The notes under the pieces are model-generated. The model had not been told where the DNA came from and did not search any database. It saw nothing but the letters and a program-made list of their open reading frames with translations. A stretch of DNA of 37,470 nt from DASCNA01 sp036011305. Lineage in GTDB: Bacteria; Verrucomicrobiota; Lentisphaeria; Victivallales; GWF2-38-69. Made by a program: the position numbers and the translations under genes. The stretch's first letter is position 1; the number at the start of each line of letters is the position of its first letter. The stretch lies in NCBI GenBank assembly GCA_036011305.1, contig DASCNA010000257.1, positions 1 through 37,470 on the forward strand, in the 5' to 3' direction. Below, in pieces: positions 15,588 to 23,758 of this stretch.

Positions 15588-16211
15588 TTAATTAATTTTA
15601 ACTAAACCGCCTTTCAAAATTAATATCCCATCAGCTTTAACATTCAGCATTGGCCCTCTGATATCAACCATTCCTTCTCCACTGATTTTTAAACTAGGTG
15701 CAGATAGTTCTATCCCGCTATTTGTAATTGCAATTTTTGAACCTCCAACTTTTAAAGTAATGCCTGTGGTTGCTTCCAATACTATAGTTTGATTAGCTTT
15801 AATATTATGTTTGTCAGCGGTAATAGAATGCTCTCCTGTTTTAGCATTAATAGTTCTATTGCCAGAATTTAAAGTAATATTTTCATTTCCTTTTTCTATA
15901 GTTAAAGTTTTATCACCTTCATTTATTGTTTTTTTGTCATTGCCTTTTTTTATTGAAGTAACTCTGTCTTTTTCTTTTATAAAAGTAGAACTTTGACCTG
16001 TTTCAAGAATAAATTCTTTCTCAGCATCTATAGTTATATTATTCTTAGCACTCAAAGTTATATCTTTAGTTGAACTTCCTTTAATAAAAGCTTCATCTTT
16101 TTTGCTTGACAACTCAATTTTTGCATCATCTTTGTCATTTATAGTTTCAATAGAAGCATACTCTTTATTAAGAAGAACTTTAGATTTTAATGATTTTGAT
16201 TTGTTAGCCAT
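15588..16211 (-). CDS. vgrG: Minimal VgrG-like spike protein (gp5 C-terminal beta-helix only)
   Basis: The whole 207-residue protein reads as a beta-helix needle: regularly spaced strands such as I-T-L-S-A-K-N-N-I-T-I-D-A, T-L-T-I-E-K-G-N-E-N-I-T-L and K-A-N-Q-T-I-V-L-E-A-T-T-G-I-T-L-K-V-G-G, the last being the DUF2345/gp5-C type repeat of VgrG proteins (residues about 140-165). The gp27-like and OB-fold parts of canonical VgrG are absent, as in Francisella VgrG (about 164 residues). The N-terminal 25 residues are Lys/Ser rich. It heads the vgrG / coiled-coil / PAAR unit. No clear ribosome site precedes the ATG, only an A/T-rich leader. Confidence 0.85.
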   Translation of the reverse strand: MANKSKSLKSKVLLNKEYASIETINDKDDAKIELSSKKDEAFIKGSSTKDITLSAKNNITIDAEKEFILETGQSSTFIKEKDRVTSIKKGNDKKTINEGDKTLTIEKGNENITLNSGNRTINAKTGEHSITADKHNIKANQTIVLEATTGITLKVGGSKIAITNSGIELSAPSLKISGEGMVDIRGPMLNVKADGILILKGGLVKIN

Positions 16212-16343
16212 TTTTAAAATTTTTTATATCACTCTTATTTAATACTCAAATAAACTCATCTGAAATCTCAGAGTTTATATTTCTATCTTATTAAACATCC
16301 TTATTTGCTTATCAATATGTTTTTTACGATATTTGCTCATAAT

Positions 16344-16472
16344 AATCACATTCAAGTGATATTTTTATTTACAATACTTATTTGCTGCAGCTATAATGAT
16401 TAAGTAAACATAATCTAATGAATGATAAAATATAAGTGAATATTACAGTAGAAAATTCCATTTTAAGCTAAC
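16344..16472 (-). promoter_or_regulatory. Third, partial copy of the T6SS regulatory region before vgrG
   Basis: The palindromic box recurs as AATCACATTCAAGTGATA (16344-16361), two changes from the copies at 10479 and 13384, 132 bases before the vgrG start at 16211. TTTTAAGCTAAC at 16461-16472 matches the distal TAAGCTAAC block of those copies, although it lies about 40 bases farther away. The sequence between is not alignable by eye. With 16212-16543 otherwise free of genes, this is the likely promoter zone of the spike operon. Confidence 0.5.
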
Positions 16473-16543
16473 TTAATAGTATCATCAATTCACTATGATA
16501 AACTGTTTAAATATTAATAAAAACAAAGCTATAATTAAATTTT

Positions 16544-17257
16544 CTACATACAGTTACTTATTATATGGAATATACCTATTACTCCATACAGTTTATTTCT
16601 ATCTCCCAAGAGAGGCGCTTTAGTTACAATGCCCTTCTTTTTTTTTCTGGAACCCGGTATAACATCTTCTCGAGTTATTTTAGTTTTTTCTCCATGTATT
16701 ATCTTTATATCTTCCTGTGAATTTAAAATAGCCTCTTTAGAAGAGAAAAAGTAAGAATCATTTTTTTTATTTATATCAATATCGAAAGGTAATGAAGCAT
16801 TAGCTACGAAGTTATTATTTGCATGGATATATTTATTGTTGGCATTTTTTATATATATTAAATCCTTTGACGAATTCAAAATAGCTTTTATTATGAATAG
16901 ACAACTTTCCTTAATATTACTATACTCTCTAATTTTTCTTACCAAGTAGTCAATGTTATTGTTAGATACACCATCCTCAGACGCTGTTTGGTTTTCTTTG
17001 TCTTTGAAAGCGATTAGCAATTTTGATTTTTTATAATCATTCTTTTCTAAATTACAAAAATTATCAGAACTAGTCTCTAAAACATTTGAAAGCAAACAGA
17101 TATTGGATATACTCGGTTTGGTTCTGTTGTTTTCCCAACTCCATATTGTCCTTCGTGACAATCCGATAGATTTTGCCAATTCCTCCACGGAAATTCTTTT
17201 TTGAATTCTTAAGTTATGTAATTTTTTCCCATATACTTCATAGTTTTTTGTCTTCAT
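16544..17257 (-). CDS. Xre-type HTH regulator with one PAS-like domain
   Basis: A 237-residue one-protein sensor and regulator. Residues about 10-66 are a Cro/C1-type HTH (L-R-I-Q-K-R-I-S-V-E-E-L-A-K, S-I-G-L-S-R-R-T-I-W-S-W-E-N, then P-S-I-S-N-I). Residues about 120-235 look like a PAS domain: S-S-K-D-L-I-Y-I-K-N-A-N-N-K-Y opens it, and G-V-I-G-I-F-H ends it. It has no kinase, GGDEF or AAA module, so output must go through DNA binding. GGAAGGAA lies seven bases before the ATG. It is transcribed towards the T6SS spike operon and ends 332 bases before it, so it is a candidate local regulator. It is a paralogue of the next gene upstream. Confidence 0.85.
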   Translation of the reverse strand: MKTKNYEVYGKKLHNLRIQKRISVEELAKSIGLSRRTIWSWENNRTKPSISNICLLSNVLETSSDNFCNLEKNDYKKSKLLIAFKDKENQTASEDGVSNNNIDYLVRKIREYSNIKESCLFIIKAILNSSKDLIYIKNANNKYIHANNNFVANASLPFDIDINKKNDSYFFSSKEAILNSQEDIKIIHGEKTKITREDVIPGSRKKKKGIVTKAPLLGDRNKLYGVIGIFHIISNCM

Positions 17258-17332
17258 CAGTAAGTTCCTTCCTGCATATTAAATGTTTACATTAAAGTTA
17301 ATTTCAATATTTAATTCATTTTAAAAAACATT

Positions 17333-18037
17333 TTATGAAGCATAACCTTGTGGATATTCCCAAATTCCTATTAAACCTACTATTTTGTTTTTTTGAATTA
17401 TGGGTTGTTTGGTAATATAGGTCTTTATTTTATCACTCATGGGCATATACTCATATCTATTTATTATAGGACAACCACTGTTCATTATGGATATATCTTC
17501 TTTTTCATTCCTATCGGCAAACTTTTCATTAAAAAAATATCCATCGTATTTATCATAAACACATACCTTTTCTGCAATTGAAAATACCTCTCTAAATGAT
17601 TTAGAAACTACCACATATCTATTATGAATATTTTTGAGATAAATTATATTTTTTAGATTGTCAAGTAAAGCCTTTAGAATAATATATGCCTCTTGAGAAG
17701 ATAATTTTAATAATTCCAGCTCATCTATAATTCCGTCAATTGGGTTATTTATTGTTTCTTGCTTTTTATATAGTGTCTGTTCAATATTAGCAAAAGTAAA
17801 AAGTTCGTTACTGCAAACAGTTTTCAAATTATCTAGATTAGAAAAATATTTTACAGGCACCTTAAAAAAGTTTGCAAGTATGATTATATTTTTTTCACTA
17901 GGCTGTCTCTCTCCCCTAGCCCATGCACGAATTGTGCGATGAGATAAATTGGTTAATTCAGAAAGTAAGCTATAACTTAATTGCCTAGTATCACAAAGCT
18001 TATTAAATTTATCGTAGTCAAACGTAATATCACTCAT
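17333..18037 (-). CDS. Xre-type HTH regulator with one PAS-like domain
   Basis: Same architecture as the following gene. The Cro/C1-type HTH covers about residues 5-60 (C-D-T-R-Q-L-S-Y-S-L-L-S-E-L, T-N-L-S-H-R-T-I-R-A-W-A-R-G-E-R-Q-P-S). The PAS-like part is at about 120-230 (L-K-N-I-I-Y-L-K-N-I-H-N-R-Y opening, G-L-I-G-I-W-E-Y end). The start is taken at ATG 18037 because GGGGTGGAAG lies at normal spacing before it; ATGs at 18058 and 18055 lie inside or before that ribosome site. It is transcribed in the same direction as 16544-17257, 75 bases apart, so the pair may be one operon produced by tandem duplication. Confidence 0.85.
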   Translation of the reverse strand: MSDITFDYDKFNKLCDTRQLSYSLLSELTNLSHRTIRAWARGERQPSEKNIIILANFFKVPVKYFSNLDNLKTVCSNELFTFANIEQTLYKKQETINNPIDGIIDELELLKLSSQEAYIILKALLDNLKNIIYLKNIHNRYVVVSKSFREVFSIAEKVCVYDKYDGYFFNEKFADRNEKEDISIMNSGCPIINRYEYMPMSDKIKTYITKQPIIQKNKIVGLIGIWEYPQGYAS

Positions 18038-18230
18038 TTTTATCTTCCACCCCATCACTGATAATAAAAAATTCTATTTTTTCTTACCTAATTCAAGAAA
18101 AAACATTCTATTAAAGAGTTTTATATTCTTTTTAGAACTCATTAATATTTAAAACGTTGATCAAATAAAAATATAAATACAACCAGGGCTTATTCGATTA
18201 TTTTTCCTCTATTTTATAAATCTTAATTAC

Positions 18231-18269
18231 ATACAATGTTCGTTATTTAAGCTATAATGAACATTGTAT
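18231..18269 (+). promoter_or_regulatory. Perfect 11-base inverted repeat enclosing a TATAAT box
   Basis: ATACAATGTTC (18231-18241) and GAACATTGTAT (18259-18269) are exact inverted copies separated by 17 bases that include TATAAT at 18253-18258. The element lies 105 bases upstream of the HTH-PAS gene starting at 18374 and about 190 bases from the divergent gene at 18037. A dimeric regulator bound here would cover the -10 region, as expected for autorepression. No matching -35 hexamer is obvious. Confidence 0.6.
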
Positions 18270-18373
18270 CAATTAGCTTGTGATATTTTTCTAGATAGTT
18301 TTATAAATCAGATGTCCGCAATAGCCAAGTTAATAAAAATTGATATCAGCAACTAAATAAAAGAAGGAAATTT

Positions 18374-19888
18374 ATGAAGTTTTATGGAGATATTTTTAGG
18401 GAAATAAGGAAATCAAAAAATATACCTATTTCAAAATTGGCTAAAGCAATAGACAGATCTTATAATGCCATTCTTAAATGGGAAAAAGGAGAAAGAAATC
18501 CTTCTGCAAGTGATGTAAGATTTATAGCATTAATCTTGGGTATAAACCCTTCTGAAATATCAAACTTAAATGACGATTTACCAGGGCAAAAAACGACAAA
18601 AACAGGATATAATAAAAAAGTATACGATGATTTATTGATAGAAAAAGACTTAGAAGAGCTAAGACATCTCAAAGAAAACTATGGAGTTATACCAGATATA
18701 AATATTGAGGCTATTATTCGTTTGGAGAAAAGAGTTAATATTTATAGACGCCAAATAAAAACTCTCAATGCTAAATTAACAGATTATGAAAATATTCTAA
18801 ATTTAGCTCCCGTCATTATATATTCAAAAGACAGTTTATTTCATTACAAATATGTCAATGATAGATTTATAGCGCATACAGGTCTTTGTTCAAAGGAAAA
18901 TATAATTGGTTCAACAACATCAAAAATATTTGGTTTTAATGAAGCCAAAGAAATAAATAAATACGAACAGGAAGTTTTTAAATCAAATACTGATATTTAT
19001 AATAAAGAAATACGCATACCAGGAACAAATGGTAAAAGTATTGGACTTTTAAATATAATTCCTTACATAGATAAACATAGTAATGTTGAAAAAATCTTAT
19101 GCTCTATTAATGACATAACATATTTAAAAAAGCTTCTAGATAGATTTGAAAAACTTGACAGCTTATTAAATATAATGGATGAGTATATTTATATCAGAAC
19201 CTTTAATCCAACTAGATTTATATATGGGAGTAAAGGAATTGAGAGTATTACTGGCTACAATAAAATAGAATTTTTAAATGACAAAAATTTGTGGCTAAAT
19301 TTAATACACCCAGATGATAAAAAAGAAGCTGAAATACCAGATTTTGATACTGAATTTAAATGTTGTGTTCAAAGATATAGAATTCAACATAAATCCGGTA
19401 TCTATAAATGGGTAGAAAATAGGCGATATAGATACTATATGCCTGAATCACATATTTATTATGATTATGGAATAATCAAAGATATTACAGATCAGATGGC
19501 AAAAGAAGAACTCGAAGAACTTTTAATCATGTATACTGATTTTATAAATTTAGCCATCAGCATAATGAATTATGATACAAAAGAAATTTTATATGTCAAT
19601 AAAAAATATGAAAGAATATCGGGCTATACTAGCAAGGAAGTGATTACACAGAATGCATACAAATTTGTATTACAGCATTTTGTTCTTCCTGAAGATAAAG
19701 AGGAAGTAGAAAGAATATTAGAAGATGAATCTATAAAGAATTATAAAACACGAATGATAACAAAAAGTAAAAAAATAAAGCTTATATTAATTAGACGGAA
19801 AAATATAATATTTAAAGGCAAAAAATGTAGATTTGTTAGCTATAAAGTGCTTAAAAATTTAGGGACTTTTGAAGGTAATTCTCAATAA
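18374..19888 (+). CDS. Xre-type HTH regulator with three PAS domains
   Basis: The HTH is at about residues 8-62 (I-R-K-S-K-N-I-P-I-S-K-L-A-K, D-R-S-Y-N-A-I-L-K-W-E-K-G-E-R-N-P-S), followed by a coiled linker (about 95-130). PAS1 spans about 130-250 (Y-V-N-D-R-F, ending I-N-D-I-T), PAS2 about 265-375 (I-E-S-I-T-G-Y, I-H-P-D-D, W-V-E-N-R-R, ending I-K-D-I-T) and PAS3 about 385-495 (Y-V-N-K-K-Y-E-R-I-S-G-Y, ending without a clear partner domain). PAS2 has the PAC-type tail. There is no catalytic output domain. GAAGGAA stands five bases before the ATG. Soluble; it probably senses a small ligand or redox state and acts as a transcription factor. It is a close relative of the gene at 28422. Confidence 0.9.
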   Translation: MKFYGDIFREIRKSKNIPISKLAKAIDRSYNAILKWEKGERNPSASDVRFIALILGINPSEISNLNDDLPGQKTTKTGYNKKVYDDLLIEKDLEELRHLKENYGVIPDINIEAIIRLEKRVNIYRRQIKTLNAKLTDYENILNLAPVIIYSKDSLFHYKYVNDRFIAHTGLCSKENIIGSTTSKIFGFNEAKEINKYEQEVFKSNTDIYNKEIRIPGTNGKSIGLLNIIPYIDKHSNVEKILCSINDITYLKKLLDRFEKLDSLLNIMDEYIYIRTFNPTRFIYGSKGIESITGYNKIEFLNDKNLWLNLIHPDDKKEAEIPDFDTEFKCCVQRYRIQHKSGIYKWVENRRYRYYMPESHIYYDYGIIKDITDQMAKEELEELLIMYTDFINLAISIMNYDTKEILYVNKKYERISGYTSKEVITQNAYKFVLQHFVLPEDKEEVERILEDESIKNYKTRMITKSKKIKLILIRRKNIIFKGKKCRFVSYKVLKNLGTFEGNSQ

Positions 19889-19924
19889 CCTGAAAACAAT
19901 ATACCAAACGAATTAATTTTCAGG
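19889..19924 (+). terminator. Possible terminator hairpin after the HTH-PAS gene
   Basis: CCTGAAAA (19889-19896) and TTTTCAGG (19917-19924) form an exact eight-base inverted repeat with a 20-base loop immediately after the stop codon. It lacks a clean T run afterwards, so termination would be weak. The remaining bases to 20292 show no other gene; CTGGA/TCCAG near 20120-20140 is a minor inverted repeat. Confidence 0.35.
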
Positions 19925-20292
19925 CTACCTTTGCATTAATTGTATTAGTTCATAGAAAATCACCAGCATATAACTATTATAACTGCATATTATACAACTA
20001 GGTAATTTAGCATCAGAATTAATTATTACTTTACAAAGATTTAATTACATTTAATATAAATTATATATTTTATTGTGCTTTCTAGACTGTTATTAGCATC
20101 TAAAAAGTCTAAAATATCTGGATCATATATTCCAGTTGCAGGTTATTATAAGCTATATAAATAGGGGTGATTGAACAACAATTAATAAATAAATTGGCTG
20201 TCAGATATGATGGTGGCACTAAGACTAAGAATTGGAGTAAATAATTGCGTGTCAAACTGGTGCCGATGTATGATAACAAGGAGAGGCTTATT

Positions 20293-20598
20293 ATGAAAAA
20301 TGAACAAAAAGAAAAAAACAGGACTAAAAAAGAACATCGTCAAAAGTGTAGAAAAAAAGCCGTTGCCTTAATTCTGGCTTATTTAAAGAATTGTGGTTTG
20401 CCGTATTGGACAGATATAACAGATGCACACGGTTCATTCGCTAGAATTGATAATAGCCTTGGCCGAAAGATTGTACATTTAATCAACGATAAAAAAAATA
20501 AAAGATTTACAATAAAATTCTTTAATAACACAGACTTTAAAAAGCTCATGGATACTCAACATGTCAGTTATAGCATGAAAAAAGACAAAAATAATTAA
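20293..20598 (+). CDS. Small basic hypothetical protein
   Basis: A 101-residue protein I do not recognise. The first 25 residues are extremely Lys/Arg rich, then a helix (A-V-A-L-I-L-A-Y-L-K) and a segment with W-T-D-I-T-D-A-H-G-S-F-A-R, and a basic end. The start is ATG 20293, which has AAGGAGAGG at good spacing; the frame also stays open 16 codons upstream, to 20245, but without a ribosome site. It stands alone at the edge of an eroded stretch. A nucleic-acid-binding role is possible from charge only. Confidence 0.55.
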   Translation: MKNEQKEKNRTKKEHRQKCRKKAVALILAYLKNCGLPYWTDITDAHGSFARIDNSLGRKIVHLINDKKNKRFTIKFFNNTDFKKLMDTQHVSYSMKKDKNN

Positions 20599-20764
20599 TT
20601 CCTTCTCTACAAAAAAGAGTTAACCGATTAAAGTTAAGTCAATTTAGAATATCTGGTAAATGTTTTTGTATTGGTATCAGTATATTATACTTGTTCTTCT
20701 GAAAATCTTCTTTTGATCTCTGAACTAAATAATTCCCAATGTTAAAGATTGACATGATATTTGG

Positions 20765-21330
20765 GTGGTAAATCAAGTGTATATTGACAATTTGGTTAAT
20801 CCAGGAAAGGAAAAATTTAATGAAGAACAAATCTTCCAAATTACTAAGTATATAAAAGAAAATCTACTAAATCTTAGACTAATAGCAATTATAATCATTA
20901 TTCTCCCTAATCATTGGAATTTCAGGGAACATTTTAACTGTTTCAGATTACGCCTGATCAGCTATATCAATTACATGGTTTTTTAGATTATTCAGAATTT
21001 AAAGAAGCAATTCAAGTATTACGAGATTTTTACCTTGCCCCTGTTGTTGCTCCTGTAGAGATAGAAAAACCAGTTGATAAGGGGCCAGCTCTTACACAAA
21101 AGTAATTATATGTCAGGTGGAACAAAACACCAAGATCAATCCAAAAAGATGAAGCTTCTGAAAAAATTAACTCACTTGTCCCACAAAACTATTTTATACA
21201 AGGGGTAGTGCACTTCTTTGGTCATTAAGTACTGATACAGATAACACTTTAATAAAACAGCTTGTTAAGAGATTAAAGAAAAAGAAACAGTTTCTGTTAA
21301 GTTGGAAAACTGTTTGAGTTGTATTCGTTA
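20765..21330 (+). pseudogene. Eroded coding remnants
   Basis: Several short plus-strand frames read like protein but are broken by stops and shifts. One runs to about 20870 (Y-I-D-N-L-V-N-P-G-K-E-K-F-N-E-E-Q-I-F-Q); a second ends at 21105 (L-H-G-F-L-D-Y-S-E-F-K-E-A-I-Q-V-L-R-D-F); further pieces lie between 21106 and 21320 in changing frames (N-S-L-V-P-Q-N-Y-F-I-Q-G, then L-S-T-D-T-D-N-T-L-I-K-Q). I cannot name the original genes. The stretch sits beside an insertion-sequence remnant, which fits a degraded insertion hotspot. Confidence 0.35.
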
Positions 21331-21331
21331 G

Positions 21332-21391
21332 GACTTGATCTGACAGTTACCCCTAATGACGTTACCGATTGTCAGGCTGCTTGTAACTGTC
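21332..21391. repeat. Probable terminal region of the IS481-family remnant
   Basis: GACTTGATCTGACA at 21332-21345 (TGTCAGATCAAGTC on the minus strand) begins with TGT, as IS481-family ends do, and lies just outside the transposase stop. GACAGTTAC (21342-21350) and GTAACTGTC (21383-21391) are exact nine-base inverted copies around the stop codon region. The opposite insertion-sequence end is missing, since the 5' half of the element has been lost. Confidence 0.35.
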
Positions 21392-21854
21392 CTCCTTTCT
21401 CGTCCTGATTAAGTTGATCTACTTTTTCAATCCATAGTGTTCTTGCATCAAGAAGTGTTTGCATTGGAGTTCTTCCACAGCACATTTTACCTTGATGCGT
21501 TCTTTCACTATTATACTCATTAATCCATTTATCCAAATCATTTTGTAATTCATTCAGTGTTTTATATATTTTTTTACGAAAAGTAATCTGGTAAAACTCC
21601 TGTAGAATGGTTCTATGGAAGCGTTCACATATGCCATTAGTCTGTGGAGATTTAACTTTTGTTCTTGTATGATCAATATTGTTAACAGCAATATATAGTT
21701 GATAATCGTGACTGTCAGCTTTGCCGCAGAACTCTGTTCCACGGTCTGTAAGTATTCTCAATAAGCCCATATTATGCTGTTCAAAAAATGGTAAAACACG
21801 ATCATTTAGCAAGTCTGCTGCAGTGATAGGAGTTTTCATCGTATACAGTTTTGC
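21372..21854 (-). pseudogene. IS481-family transposase, 3' half only
   Basis: The C-terminal half of a DDE integrase-type transposase. It keeps the second catalytic Asp in I-L-T-D-R-G-T-E-F-C-G, the third catalytic residue in T-N-G-I-C-E-R-F-H-R, and the family's E-Y-N-S-E-R-T-H-Q-G-K-M-C-C-G-R-T-P-M end. The first Asp and the N-terminal HTH are missing. Upstream of the first ATG (21839) five more family-like codons (A-K-L-Y-T) continue to 21854, then a TAA and unrelated sequence follow. About 160 residues remain of roughly 330-350. It cannot transpose on its own. Confidence 0.9.
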
Positions 21855-21874
21855 TTATGATCCCTTTCACTTTT

Positions 21875-21950
21875 CCTAGTGGTGGCGTCTTTGTAATAAG
21901 TCCTTGTATGAAGATGGGCTAGCCGTTAAGCCACTAGGTTTTATTTTTAT
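21875..21950 (+). repeat. GC-richer inverted repeat with downstream T-rich tract
   Basis: CCTAGTGG (21875-21882) and CCACTAGG (21931-21938) are exact inverted copies with a 48-base loop that itself contains the palindrome GGCTAGCC (21916-21923). A TTTTATTTTT tract follows at once. On the plus strand it has the form of a structured RNA or a long terminator; it could equally be an insertion-sequence end left by the neighbouring transposase remnant. It is noticeably less AT-rich than its surroundings. Confidence 0.35.
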
Positions 21951-21966
21951 CTGGTAATATCTTTTT

Positions 21967-22578
21967 CTAAGTCTGGAAAGCGCCTTGTTTTTTAAACTGA
22001 GAGTAAATGTAATCTGATGCTTCATTTTGAGCATTGTTATTTCCAATCCAAAATATAGGCAGTGCAGGCAGCAATACTATATCCATCCAGGTGGTCTCAG
22101 AAAATTTAACAGCAGTATGATACACTTTATCTGTATGAGTATTTTGAAGTTCAATATTTAAATTATCTATAACTGTTATTGATGTAGGCATCATCCAAAA
22201 TGTTAAATCACATATTACACTTCTCATAATACTGCCTTCTTCATCTCTATAGCCTGACATTGTTATAATATAATCAGGCTTTTTATCTAAATTCCCTGCA
22301 TAGTTATAATCTTGGATTAAACCTTCATATTGCCAATGTGCAAGAAGAGAATCAGTTAATATTCTATTTTGAGCTCTGTTAGCTTTTACACCTCTGTGAT
22401 GGCTTTCAGTATTAAATTTCTGATCAAATTTGCCAACTCTATATTCAATGGTCGGTTGGTCTTTAATAAGTACTGACTGATTATTAACAACTGGAACATC
22501 TCCATTATTAAAACTCATGCATCCTGCCAATAATATACAACCAAATACCACCGTAGGTAAAGTATATAATACTTTCAT
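21967..22578 (-). CDS. Hypothetical lipoprotein
   Basis: A type II signal peptide with hydrophobic core and lipobox Leu-Ala-Gly-Cys (Cys at about residue 20). The mature part, about 180 residues, is mixed alpha/beta: a segment N-R-A-Q-N-R-I-L-T-D-S-L-L-A-H-W, then strands D-Y-I-I-T-M-S-G-Y and a hydrophobic T-F-W-M-M-P-T-S-I-T-V (about 126-136) and I-V-L-L-P-A-L-P-I-F-W-I-G (about 167-179). The latter two may be membrane-embedded or buried. Localisation is probably the inner leaflet of the outer membrane. I do not recognise the family. Monocistronic. Confidence 0.75.
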   Translation of the reverse strand: MKVLYTLPTVVFGCILLAGCMSFNNGDVPVVNNQSVLIKDQPTIEYRVGKFDQKFNTESHHRGVKANRAQNRILTDSLLAHWQYEGLIQDYNYAGNLDKKPDYIITMSGYRDEEGSIMRSVICDLTFWMMPTSITVIDNLNIELQNTHTDKVYHTAVKFSETTWMDIVLLPALPIFWIGNNNAQNEASDYIYSQFKKQGAFQT

Positions 22579-23224
22579 TTATCCCCTTATTTCTTTATTG
22601 AGTGTTTATAAAATCTTAATCTAAATGCTAAAAACTTAAACTGCAATTTTTTACGTGCAATAGTGCAGCAATCTATATTTTATCATGCAATATTTTGTGT
22701 GCAATCATGCAGTAAAGTTTCAAGGCATTGGGTTCAATCACATTTGAAGTGGTTCAGGTCCTCTGCTGTTTATTTATCGCATATAATCCAGCATCTCCAT
22801 ACCCGTCATATAACTCTGCGAATTACCTCTCAAGCCCAGTTCAATCGCCATAACCATTTATGTTTTATAAGAACAGGAATCATTGGGGAGAAAAAATACC
22901 GGTCAATTCCTAAACAGGCAAAATTTGAACAAACTCCACTATGAGCGAACATCCAAAACTGTCTTTTCATAGATTAACACAGTCTTCTGTTAGGGTTGTG
23001 GTTTTAAAAAATGATTGTATTAGGGAGATCAAATAATTGTAATAACTGAAAAATTATTCATTACTGCCTTGATCATCTTTCCATTGATCAAGCAGTAGTT
23101 TATGTAGATTATTTTGAGAATGCATCATAGGATTTCTAAAACAAAATCTATATATTTTTACGGATAAATATCCATGTCATTGGATAATGAGATATAAGCG
23201 AAAATAAGTAGGCAAAAAACTTTA
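22579..23224. other. Gap with a hairpin, no convincing gene
   Basis: No supported gene in 646 bases. The section 22660-22950 is less AT-rich than average and has a 93-codon plus frame with His/Ser/Arg-rich, unprotein-like composition, perhaps a decayed mobile-element piece. CTGC-C-TTGATCA (23064-23075) pairs with TGATCAA-GCAG (23085-23095) with one bulge and a nine-base loop. Read on the minus strand it lies about 130 bases after the stop at 23225 and could act as a weak terminator. Confidence 0.3.
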
Positions 23225-23635
23225 CTATTTAATTCTGGCTCTTATTAAGCCACTCAAAACTATCAGCGTAACAACAAGATCTATTATCATCCATACACCT
23301 AGACTAAAAAGGAAATTATAAAAAGGGCTATAAAGAACAATAAAAATTAAAGCTAAAGGAATAACATAAAATGGAGTTTTGCTCGGTAAATTCATTCTAT
23401 AACTCACATAAGTGCCTTTTACTCCAATTGCCAGTATACCAAGTAGCTCAATCCATCTAACAATCTTAAAAAAATTAAAGAAAAAAGACTCTCTGAATAC
23501 TTCCATGCTGCTAATAAGCTTAAATGCAATACATATGTCATTTGCTAAAAAAAACAGATAGACAAGAAAATAAGAGACACATAAAATGAATAAAATATCC
23601 TTTTCTCTGTCTGTATATCTATGTTGCTTAACCAT
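23225..23635 (-). CDS. Small integral membrane protein, four helices
   Basis: A 136-residue protein with hydrophobic segments at about residues 15-35, 56-73, 87-105 and 110-130, short polar loops and basic ends (K-Q-H-R-Y at the start, R-A-R-I-K at the end). No functional motif is visible and I do not recognise the family. It lacks an obvious ribosome site. It lies between a lipoprotein gene and the lysR gene on the same strand, about 120 bases after the lysR stop, so it could be at the end of that transcript. Confidence 0.65.
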   Translation of the reverse strand: MVKQHRYTDREKDILFILCVSYFLVYLFFLANDICIAFKLISSMEVFRESFFFNFFKIVRWIELLGILAIGVKGTYVSYRMNLPSKTPFYVIPLALIFIVLYSPFYNFLFSLGVWMIIDLVVTLIVLSGLIRARIK

Positions 23636-23758
23636 AATTAAATATTGTTATCAATTTGTATCACAATATATAATACATTAAAAACTGGGTGCAAATAAGC
23701 TTCTAATTAATTATATCACATTTTATAAATACTATTAGAAATCTCAATGAATCTAAAG

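Noticed and set aside
21916..21938. Integron attC-like core (GTTAAGC)
   Set aside because: Only one short core fits; the paired core at the other end and an integrase are missing.
22735..22760. Additional T6SS-type palindromic box or tRNA T-loop
   Set aside because: Spacing within the box is one base off and no T6SS gene or tRNA structure surrounds it.
22663..22944. Plus-strand 93-codon frame
   Set aside because: No ribosome site, unusual His/Ser/Arg composition, no recognisable family; at most a decayed fragment.
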